From Acidimicrobiia bacterium UBA4744 (GTDB lineage Bacteria; Actinomycetota; Acidimicrobiia; Spongiisociales; UBA4744): a stretch of 6,366 nt of DNA. This document shows positions 1 to 4,651 of the stretch, in pieces. Where the stretch lies: assembly GCA_002403855.1 (NCBI GenBank), contig DHIO01000029.1:1-6366 (forward strand), written 5' to 3'. The notes beneath the pieces are model-generated. The model saw only the letters and a list, made by a program, of their open reading frames with translations. It searched no databases and had not been told where the DNA came from. How positions within the stretch are numbered: position 1 is the first letter of the stretch; the number at the start of each line of letters is the position of its first letter. The position numbers and the translations under genes were made by a program.

Positions 1-122
1 CCAGCGTTGCCAGTTCCTGGTCCTCGGTCTGGGCGACCGCTAGACCCTCGCAGTAGCGGTCGGCGTCGACGAGCAACTCCTCAAGCCAGCAGGCGAAGGT
101 CGTTGGGCGACCTGTGGATCAC
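1..122 (-). pseudogene. 5' end of an unidentified gene, apparently frameshifted, cut by the left edge
   Basis: Read from a GTG at 122-120, the minus strand gives V/M-IHRSPNDLRLLA and then a TGA at 83-81. From just after that stop, the neighbouring frame is open to the window edge and reads EELLVDADRYCEGLAVAQTE and onward. Both parts use mostly G or C at the third codon position, as real genes here do. Dropping one base near 83 would join them into a natural-looking N-terminus rich in Leu, Asp and Glu. A gene starting at 122 would be divergent from the reductase start at 225, a normal bacterial layout. I do not recognise the family. No strong ribosome site precedes the GTG. The break could be a true mutation or a sequencing error, or the short open stretch could be chance. 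Confidence 0.35.
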
Positions 123-224
123 CCCGCTCGATATCTGCCGATCTGGGCGGGTCAGGACCTTCTCCTCTTTCGCTGTGCGTGTGGGTTGTGCCAGTGTGGG
201 GTTAGGAACGAATTCGGAGCCGGT

Positions 225-734
225 ATGCGCAGGCTCGTCAAGGTGCCGGCTGTGGTATTCGGTGTGATCGTCGTCGCTGAGGTCGCCGAGACGGTGCTGA
301 TGGTCTGGGGACTTCGGAGCGGCAATTCGCGGGTGATCAGGCTGGTCACGTGGTACCACAAACACGTGACCAATCCGGTGATGGTCCGGTTCTTCTCAGG
401 GCGGTCGGCAAACGCCGCGTTGCTCCATCACGTCGGAAGGCGGTCGGGGAAGGCCTACATGACGCCTCTGACGGCTCACCGGTCGGAGGACATCATCATC
501 GTCGGGCTGCCTTACGGCACGGAAGTCGACTGGTTGCGTAACCTCCGAGCTGCCGGTCGGGGTGTCGTGGAACTCGACGGCTGTAGTGTCATCGTCGATG
601 AGCCAGCCGTGGTTCCCGTCGACAGCGTCATGGCGCTCCTTCCACCCTTCGTGTCACGCCTCTTCCGGCTGCACGACACCAAGCTTGCTCTCCAGCTGCA
701 CGTCGCAGGACCTGCCGAGCGACGGTCCGCCTGA
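225..734 (+). CDS. Nitroreductase family deazaflavin (F420)-dependent oxidoreductase
   Basis: A 169-residue protein of the deazaflavin-dependent nitroreductase (DDN, formerly DUF385) family, split-barrel flavin/F420-binding proteins common in actinobacteria. The family signature is visible: HHVGRRSGKAYMTPL at about residues 68-82 corresponds to the conserved GR-SG--R-TPL block near the cofactor phosphate. The following strand and LPYGTEVDWLRNLRAAGRG (about 95-113) matches the family's '-W--NL-A-P' region. A hydrophobic stretch at about residues 7-29 could be a membrane anchor, which not all members have. I chose the ATG at 225, preceded by a GGAG at 216-219, over the longer frame from 114, whose extra 37 Cys-rich residues look non-coding. 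The substrate cannot be read from the sequence; family members reduce quinones, nitro compounds or other small molecules with F420H2. It appears to be a single gene: the next real gene is on the other strand. Confidence 0.85.
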   Translation: MRRLVKVPAVVFGVIVVAEVAETVLMVWGLRSGNSRVIRLVTWYHKHVTNPVMVRFFSGRSANAALLHHVGRRSGKAYMTPLTAHRSEDIIIVGLPYGTEVDWLRNLRAAGRGVVELDGCSVIVDEPAVVPVDSVMALLPPFVSRLFRLHDTKLALQLHVAGPAERRSA

Positions 735-809
735 AGACCACGATCCGCCCCCAAGACCCGGCAATCCTTCTGCGGTTCCGCAGCGCACGCAGATGCATCG
801 ATCTGGGCG

Positions 810-931
810 CTACGGAAGTGGGTGTTCAGCGAAGAACTTGATGCAGTCCTCGAATCGAGCATGTCGGGTGACGCAGCGATATGCGTGCCCTCGACCGTCA
901 CAACAACCATGGCCTTGCAACGGGCCAGCGG
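810..931 (-). other. Possible C-terminal coding remnant of unknown origin
   Basis: The 197-base gap between the reductase and the small membrane protein has one minus-strand frame with protein-like wording. It ends ...RHARFEDCIKFFAEHPLP with a TAG at 812-810. There is no start codon with a ribosome site for this frame, and it runs back into the membrane protein's 3' end in a different frame. I do not recognise the family and third-position GC is only moderate. It may be the decayed tail of a gene or a chance open frame. Nothing else is evident in the gap. Confidence 0.15.
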
Positions 932-1300
932 TCAACGCGTGTCGCGAAGTGCTGCCGCCTGACTCGCGGCGAAGGCAGCAACCTCTAGCCCAGTCGCTGC
1001 AAGAACGACACGGCCAGGGCCCTTGGCCTTCTTTACAGCTGCTCCGAGCAAGGCGGCAGAGGCCATCGTGTTCGCCAAGCCAACCAAACTGGTGCCGCTT
1101 CGCCAGTCGTCTCGCCTCGAAAGGACACCGACCAGAGCCGACCAGGCAACCGTGGCTATCCCTGCGACCGCAACCGCTGCGGGGTCAACATGCAGTACGT
1201 GGCCGACGCGTCGGCGCGTGAGAAATGCCGTAGCTCCTGCAATCGTGCAGTACACCGAGTCCAGGGCAAGTGACCTTCTGGCGAGGGTCTCCCGGTCCAC
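932..1300 (-). CDS. Small four-helix integral membrane protein, function unknown
   Basis: A 122-residue protein starting at GTG (1300-1298) and ending with TGA (934-932). Four hydrophobic segments can be placed at about residues 12-28, 38-60, 70-89 and 96-117, separated by basic turns (RRR, SRRDDWR, KKAKGPGR). This charge pattern suggests short cytoplasmic ends and loops. Length and layout resemble small uncharacterised actinobacterial membrane proteins. I see no catalytic motif, metal site or transporter signature. The composition, very rich in Ala and Val with GC-rich third positions, supports real coding over the plus-strand frames that overlap it. No strong Shine-Dalgarno sequence precedes the start. 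It stands alone: a plus-strand gene ends about 200 bases away on one side, and a gene-free stretch lies on the other. Confidence 0.6.
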   Translation of the reverse strand: MDRETLARRSLALDSVYCTIAGATAFLTRRRVGHVLHVDPAAVAVAGIATVAWSALVGVLSRRDDWRSGTSLVGLANTMASAALLGAAVKKAKGPGRVVLAATGLEVAAFAASQAAALRDTR

Positions 1301-1602
1301 GCTCTGACTCTAGGCGGCCGGAACAGAGCGTCACCGAACGCCGGGCTTGGCCGCCCATACCGACATCGGTCGACGACCGTCGCGCCCGCGCGATATCCGG
1401 CATTCGGCGTTAGTGGGTGATACCTCAAGCCGCACCGTCGTGATAGTGGCGAGGAACGTGTCCGTGTCACCTCGACCCAGCGCACCGCGGCCACCCCGCG
1501 ACCACATGACAACCGCAAATGACCGGTGATGACCGGTGGTGAGAACCCAGACAAACGCGGGTATTCGGTGGTAACCGTTGATGACCGGTGGTATCGGTTT
1601 CG
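1301..1602. other. Gene-free stretch containing short direct repeats
   Basis: No open frame here has convincing coding character. The frames that exist mix protein-like and Arg/Pro-rich text and lack ribosome sites. The first part should carry the promoter of the small membrane protein that starts at 1300, but I cannot point to clear -35 and -10 boxes. The right third, from about 1518, holds the direct repeats described separately and leads into the tRNA-like fragment. Confidence 0.5.
1528..1592. repeat. 13-bp direct repeat pair, possible integrase arm sites
   Basis: GATGACCGGTGGT occurs exactly at 1528-1540 and again at 1580-1592. A third, shorter copy of the core (TGACCGGTGA) sits at 1520-1529. 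Each contains the palindrome ACCGGT. They lie 10 to 75 bases before the tRNA-Val-like fragment. Short direct repeats flanking a core site are typical of arm-type sites bound by tyrosine integrases, which fits the integrase remnant nearby, but this role is inferred. They could instead be operator sites or chance. Confidence 0.45.
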
Positions 1603-1681
1603 CGTTCACACGGCAGAGGTCGCGGACCGCTGCGGTCGCCGGCTGCTCCGCAGCCCGCTGGTTCGATCCCAGTAGTGCCCA
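1603..1681 (+). pseudogene. tRNA-Val(CAC)-like 3' portion with a 35-nt insertion
   Basis: The 3' end has a sound T-arm: stem GCTGG (1657-1661), loop TTCGATC (1662-1668) and stem CCAGT (1669-1673). An acceptor-like strand AGTGCCC (1674-1680) and A (1681) follow. Further upstream, CGTTCACAC (1603-1611), then GGCAG and AGGTC (1617-1621), match the anticodon loop (CAC), 3' anticodon stem and variable region of actinobacterial tRNA-Val as I know it. Between them lies an extra 35 nt (1622-1656) able to form a 7-bp hairpin (GCTGCGG 1629-1635 with CCGCAGC 1648-1654). No 5' acceptor strand (GGGCACT expected), convincing D-arm or 5' anticodon stem is present, so no intact tRNA can fold. I read it as a tRNA 3' end carried or left by an integrative element. 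A long-variable-arm tRNA was considered, but the 5' half is missing for that too. Confidence 0.5.
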
Positions 1682-1685
1682 CTCC

Positions 1686-1715
1686 CAGAATCCTCTCTGA
1701 ATACAGGGGATTCTG
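1686..1715 (+). terminator. Hairpin just after the tRNA-like 3' end
   Basis: CAGAATCCTC (1686-1695) pairs with GGGGATTCTG (1706-1715), giving a 10-bp stem with one G-T wobble and a 10-nt loop. A short TCGTTT follows. It starts five bases after the tRNA-like end, where a tRNA gene terminator would be expected, so it probably came with the tRNA 3' fragment. The T-run is weak, as is common in high-GC actinobacteria. Confidence 0.5.
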
Positions 1716-1729
1716 TCGTTTCAGGATCT

Positions 1730-1945
1730 TCACGCGAGTGGGAGAACAAGGTTTCGCAGGTAGGAGGAATCGCGGGCCCGCGTTGATTCCCTCCGAGTGG
1801 CGTCGACCCGGGTGGCCCAGTCGCCAAACTTGGTCTTGCCTGCCGCCGGGTCGGTCCGCTCGCCCTTGATCTTCTCAGCAGCGGTCGCACGTCCCTCTGC
1901 TTCGACGTCGGCCGCCGGTTCCCTGATATCGGCGCGCGGCTTGGG
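1730..1945 (-). pseudogene. Truncated phage-type tyrosine integrase, N-terminal arm-binding/SAM-like part only
   Basis: A 71-codon open stretch on the minus strand, bounded by a TAG (1948-1946) and a TGA (1732-1730), with no good start codon. It reads like the N-terminal portion of actinobacterial phage integrases. A charged linker (AEGRATAAEKIKGER) leads into DPAAGKTKFGDWA (compare the family's 'DP-AG-TTFGE-AE-W'), followed by RESTRARDSSYLRNLVLP, the usual 'S-T-ARYESYLR-HVLP' start of the SAM-like core-binding domain. The entire catalytic domain with its Arg, His and Tyr residues is absent. Nothing between the stop and the tRNA-like fragment, about 50 bases away, continues it. The usual Trp-Leu pairs of this region are partly lost, which suggests decay. 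The piece points toward the tRNA 3' end, the normal orientation of an island integrase beside its attachment site. Family assignment rests on motif memory, not a search. Confidence 0.6.
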
Positions 1946-2047
1946 CTAATGTCGCGCCGTGCGCAGGTCGAGAGATCGCCAAGGTCGTGGTAAGGCCGTC
2001 GCGAGAGCGCGGCTCTGCCGGCCCGGCCATGAGCAGCGGGGCTGGCC

Positions 2048-3037
2048 GTGACTGTCATCGCGGCGCCGCCGCCGATTCCGGGCGAGCCCATCGACCCGCC
2101 ACCAAAGGCACCACCCGAGCTGATCGAGGATCTCGACGACGCCGATGGAGGGACCACCACCGCGGTGGGGGTCGGCTATCGGGCCATCTCTCGGTTCAAC
2201 TATGCGAGGTCGACGCTCCTCGCCGCGGGGACCGCCTACTACGTGTTCTTGGCCTTGTTCTCTCTGATCGCCCTGGCCTACGGCGTGACCGCCATCCTGG
2301 ACACCGATCGTATGGCCAGCTACGTGACCACCGCGGTGTCCGAGGCCTTTCCCGGATTACTCGGCGATGAGGGAATCGACCCGGCTCAACTGAGAGCGAT
2401 CGGTCAGGCGGCGTCCCTGGTTGGTCTCCTGGCCATGCTCTATGCAGGGAGCGGGGCGATGGTTGCAGCCAGCGGATCGATCCATGACATCTACGGCGCT
2501 CCGCTCGATCCGCGCTCCTTCGTGATCAAGCGGCTTCGCCTGCTTGGCTGGCTGGTCGTCATCGGATCGTTGATCGCGTTCTCGCTCGTTGCCGGAACGG
2601 TGACGGCGAACTTCGCCAATCAGGTCATGGACGCAGCCGGTATCGAGGGAAGCGGGACTCGGCTGTTGGTGAGGATAGCTGCCGTGGTCGTGACGCTCGC
2701 AGTCGACTTCTTGGTCATGCGCCTGCTGCTCGGTCGGCTGGGAGGTATTCGGCCCCCCCGCAAGGCGCTCAACCTCGGATCCGCGATTGGGGCTCTGGCA
2801 ATCCAGGTGCTGCGGATTCCGATGGCGCTGATCATCGGATTCTCGGTGGACAAACCGCAGTACAGCGCGCTGGCGGTGCCCATCGGCATCCTTCTGGTCA
2901 TCTATCTCAATTCGATCACGGTCTACGGGGCCGCCGCCTTGACGGCAGGGTTCGCCGAGCGAGACGTCCCCATCGACCAGATCAAACCGGCGACGGACAT
3001 CGAAACCGCCCAGAGCGACATCGCCGAGACGACCTAG
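2048..3037 (+). CDS. YihY/BrkB family (UPF0761) inner membrane protein
   Basis: A 329-residue protein with a Pro/Asp-rich cytoplasmic N-terminus (about residues 1-45) and six hydrophobic segments at about 55-82, 121-142, 165-188, 207-228, 245-265 and 272-300. The first helix, with LLAAGTAYYVFLALFSLIAL, matches the YihY/BrkB hallmark 'AAA-AYY-LLSL-PLL'. GSIHDIYG after helix 2 corresponds to the family's 'A-N-I-G' turn. The C-terminal pair ending in SITVYGAAALTAGFAE matches 'S---LYGA-F-A-YA'. Length is typical for the family. It was once called ribonuclease BN, which is now considered wrong, and its true role is unsettled. I chose the GTG at 2048 with a GGGG about seven bases upstream; no ATG occurs in frame before residue 89. 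Its closest upstream neighbour is the integrase scar, and the next gene is convergent, so it is probably transcribed alone. Confidence 0.85.
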   Translation: MTVIAAPPPIPGEPIDPPPKAPPELIEDLDDADGGTTTAVGVGYRAISRFNYARSTLLAAGTAYYVFLALFSLIALAYGVTAILDTDRMASYVTTAVSEAFPGLLGDEGIDPAQLRAIGQAASLVGLLAMLYAGSGAMVAASGSIHDIYGAPLDPRSFVIKRLRLLGWLVVIGSLIAFSLVAGTVTANFANQVMDAAGIEGSGTRLLVRIAAVVVTLAVDFLVMRLLLGRLGGIRPPRKALNLGSAIGALAIQVLRIPMALIIGFSVDKPQYSALAVPIGILLVIYLNSITVYGAAALTAGFAERDVPIDQIKPATDIETAQSDIAETT

Positions 3038-3115
3038 TTGACGGCCGGCGCCAGGACTGTGGGAGAGGGCAGAGTCGCCGCTCACGGTCCGACTCACGGC
3101 GACGGACGACCCACC

Positions 3116-3134
3116 CCCCGATGCTGCCTCGGGG
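3116..3134 (+). terminator. Candidate terminator of the YihY-type gene
   Basis: CCCCGA (3116-3121) and TCGGGG (3129-3134) form a perfect 6-bp, GC-rich stem with a 7-nt loop, about 80 bases after the stop codon. There is no T-run, so this is at best the hairpin-only type seen in actinobacteria. Confidence 0.3.
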
Positions 3135-3360
3135 TTACACGCGCTGAAACTCCCTCCCCTGTCGGGCCGGCGAACCGCACCTCCCGTCTGCTTCACATTC
3201 CGCCGATGACGCCGCCCCCCTCCCGGGCGACTCCGAACGCACCCTCGATGCGAGTCCGCCATCAGGCGCCCCATGGAGGCAGCCTCCCTGTTCCTACGAA
3301 GACACGAGTACGGGACAGATCGCCGGCCAGTCCATGACTTCCAACAATCCTCGACAGGCG

Positions 3361-3389
3361 CGAACCCCAGGTCAAAGGCCTGGGGTTCG
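3361..3389 (-). terminator. Strong hairpin ending the DJ-1-type gene
   Basis: CGAACCCCAGG (3361-3371) and CCTGGGGTTCG (3379-3389) form a perfect 11-bp stem with a 7-nt loop. It begins 13 bases beyond the minus-strand stop codon at 3403. This is the strongest hairpin I found in the window. There is no long T-run on either side. Because the neighbouring genes converge, it could stop transcription from both. Confidence 0.65.
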
Positions 3390-3402
3390 GACCTCCTTCG
3401 AC

Positions 3403-3981
3403 TCACAGCTGGATCTTGGTGCCCAGCAGATCGAGGAACTTGGCGATCCACTCCGGATGCGCGGGCCAGGCCGGTGCGGTCACCAAGAAGCGATCCACGA
3501 GCGCCCGGTCGACGGGGAGTTCCTGGTAGGTGCCCCCGGCGGCGGTGACCGATGGCCCTACCGCCGGATACGCGGTGCACTCCATCCCGCTCAGCACGCC
3601 GGCCGCAGCCAGGACCTGCGGCCCGTGGCAGATGGCCGCGATCGGCTTGTGGGCCTCGGCGAAGTGACGGGTGATCTCCAGCACCCGAGGGTTCAGCCGA
3701 ATGTACTCGGGCGCCCGACCTCCCGGGATCATCAACGCGTCGTACGTCGCCTCGTCGATCTCCGCGAAGCTGGCGTTCAGCGCGAAGTTGTGGCCCGGCT
3801 TCTCGCTGTAGGTCTGGTCGCCTTCGAAGTCGTGGATGGCCGTCCTGACCGTCTCTCCGGCGGCCTTGTCCGGGCAGACGGCATGGACGTCGTGGCCGAC
3901 TGCGAGGAGTGCCTGGAAGGGCACCATCACCTCGTAGTCCTCTACATAGTCGCCGACGAGCATGAGGATCTTCTTTCCCAT
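3403..3981 (-). CDS. DJ-1/PfpI family protein
   Basis: A 192-residue cytoplasmic protein of the DJ-1/PfpI (class I glutamine amidotransferase-like) superfamily. The flavodoxin-like start KKILMLVGDYVEDYEVMVPF (residues 3-22) carries the conserved acidic residue, here Glu14. DALMIPGGRAPEYIRLN (about 81-97) is the usual oxyanion-side loop. AAICHGPQVLAAAGVLSG (115-132) is the nucleophile elbow, with Cys118 and His119. TAYPAVGPSVTAAGGTY (136-152) and the C-terminal AHPEWIAKFLDLLG complete the fold. Length is near the family norm. Members act as stress-response hydrolases, glyoxalase or deglycase-like enzymes, or proteases; which one applies here cannot be read. The frame stays open to 4044, but an AAGGAGG at 3993-3987 marks the true start at one of two adjacent ATGs. 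I prefer the second (3981), with 5-nt spacing, over 3984 with 2-nt. It is transcribed alone, convergent with the YihY-type gene. Confidence 0.92.
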   Translation of the reverse strand: MGKKILMLVGDYVEDYEVMVPFQALLAVGHDVHAVCPDKAAGETVRTAIHDFEGDQTYSEKPGHNFALNASFAEIDEATYDALMIPGGRAPEYIRLNPRVLEITRHFAEAHKPIAAICHGPQVLAAAGVLSGMECTAYPAVGPSVTAAGGTYQELPVDRALVDRFLVTAPAWPAHPEWIAKFLDLLGTKIQL

Positions 3982-3986
3982 CATCA

Positions 3987-3993
3987 CCTCCTT
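3987..3993 (-). promoter_or_regulatory. Ribosome binding site that fixes the DJ-1-type start
   Basis: AAGGAGG, a near-perfect Shine-Dalgarno sequence, lies just before two consecutive ATG codons. It rules out the 21-residue longer start at 4044, which would place it inside the coding region. A 6-bp hairpin (GGGCGA 4010-4015 with TCGCCC 4019-4024) stands in the presumed leader about 17 bases farther upstream. Confidence 0.8.
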
Positions 3994-4300
3994 GGTGAAC
4001 GATGCCGATGGGCGAGGGTCGCCCTCCATTTCGGACCGTATCAAGGGCGAGCGGGAGCCGCCACGGCCGGAGGTCCCTACCCCGGGAAAGCCTCACCGGC
4101 CGAGCGAACCGGTTCGACCGTCCACCGATTCGCCTATCAGACTTGGTGGCAGAGTTCCAGGAACTGACACCTACGCGCCATCAACGGAGACCTCTCGACC
4201 GTCTTTCGGCTGCTCCGCGCTGCGAAGATCAGTCGACGCGGGCGATCGGGGGCGGCTGCCGCAATCCGCCACGCGCTGCCTCCTCCGGAAGGTAGAGCCG

Positions 4301-4350
4301 AAGGACAACGTAGAAGGTTCGTAAGGACAACGTAGAAGGGTCCGTAAGGA
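4301..4350 (+). repeat. Tandem repeat of a 22-23-nt unit, two and a quarter copies
   Basis: The unit AAGGACAACGTAGAAGG plus a short tail (TTCGT or GTCCGT) occurs at 4301-4322 and 4323-4345, followed by a partial AAGGA at 4346-4350. The two copies are identical over their first 17 bases. The A-rich character stands out against the GC-rich surroundings. The repeat lies about 180 bases upstream of the channel start, where it could be a pair of operator sites or simple slippage. Confidence 0.75.
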
Positions 4351-4425
4351 GCAGGGAGCCAGTTCGCCCGGGCCGCACGGGTTTGCGGCTGCTCGTGCTG
4401 GACGTGGATGGTCACGGAGCCATCC

Positions 4426-4448
4426 TCCCCGGAGATGAGACCCGGGGA
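4426..4448 (+). promoter_or_regulatory. Leader hairpin upstream of a strong Shine-Dalgarno sequence
   Basis: TCCCCGG (4426-4432) and CCGGGGA (4442-4448) form a perfect 7-bp stem with a 9-nt loop. It ends four bases before AGGGGAGG (4452-4459). The position suggests control of translation or early termination in the channel leader; this is inference. Confidence 0.35.
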
Positions 4449-4462
4449 ATCAGGGGAGGTTG

Positions 4463-4651
4463 ATGGAGCCCGACGGCGACGTGTTGGGTATCGTGAACGT
4501 GTGGTGGATCTGGTGCCTCAGAAGCTGCAGTGGCCATGCTTGTCGCCCTGAACGGTCGGGTCGGCAGGCTCTGGTACCGCTGGTTACTGGTGGGCGTGCT
4601 CTCGGCCATGGCGGTCGGTGGTGGTGTGGCGCGCGCCCAGTCCGATGTTGA
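4463..4651 (+). CDS. Possible leader peptide overlapping the channel start
   Basis: AGGGGAGG (4452-4459) stands three bases before ATG 4463, and a TTG at 4460 sits even closer. The frame runs 62 codons (MEPDGDVLGIVNVWWIWCLR and onward) and overlaps the first 120 bases of the channel gene in another frame. After about residue 22 the text turns Arg/Gly/Cys-rich, as expected for a shadow of the channel's signal peptide region. The Shine-Dalgarno sequence is the best plus-strand one near the channel, whose own start lacks one. The frame may therefore be translated to couple ribosomes to the channel start. It may also be chance. No family recognised. Confidence 0.25.
   Translation: MEPDGDVLGIVNVWWIWCLRSCSGHACRPERSGRQALVPLVTGGRALGHGGRWWCGARPVRC

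Larger units (their letters stand above)
3038..3402. other. Convergent intergenic region, hairpins but no gene
   Basis: The space between the 3' ends of the YihY-type gene and the DJ-1-type gene. No frame on either strand has a convincing protein. A minus-strand ATG at about 3273 with an AGGGAGG upstream gives only a 26-codon frame. Besides the two terminator candidates, there is a 7-bp inverted repeat (3074-3080 with 3097-3103) and a perfect GGAGGC-A-GCCTCC palindrome at 3275-3287, both without known role. Confidence 0.5.
3994..4529. other. Long divergent intergenic region, no convincing gene
   Basis: About 540 bases between the divergent starts of the DJ-1-type gene and the channel gene. 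Open frames at 4002-4295 (plus) and 4137-4415 (minus) exist, but they lack ribosome sites and coding-type composition, and the minus one translates the tandem repeat. The region must hold promoters for both neighbours, though none has clear consensus boxes. The tandem repeat, the hairpin and a strong Shine-Dalgarno sequence near its right end are listed separately. Confidence 0.5.

Noticed and set aside
562..1221. 219-codon plus-strand frame
   Set aside because: Ser/Pro/Gln/Arg-rich shadow crossing two real genes in other frames.
1603..1681. Intact tRNA with a long variable arm (Leu, Ser or Sec type)
   Set aside because: The 7-bp hairpin at 1629-1654 resembles a long variable arm, but no 5' acceptor strand, D-arm or paired anticodon stem exists upstream, and the Sec-specific end is absent.
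1606..2160. 184-codon minus-strand frame over the integrase region
   Set aside because: It covers the integrase remnant in a different frame and reads as Ser/Arg/Pro low-complexity text; the integrase-like words are in another frame.
2357..4096. 579-codon minus-strand open frame
   Set aside because: It lies antisense to the YihY-type gene and in the wrong frame of the DJ-1-type gene; Arg/Gly/Asp-rich text without any domain marks it as a shadow of two real genes.
4137..4415. 92-codon minus-strand frame in the channel leader
   Set aside because: Part of it merely translates the tandem repeat, and it has no ribosome site or recognisable domain.
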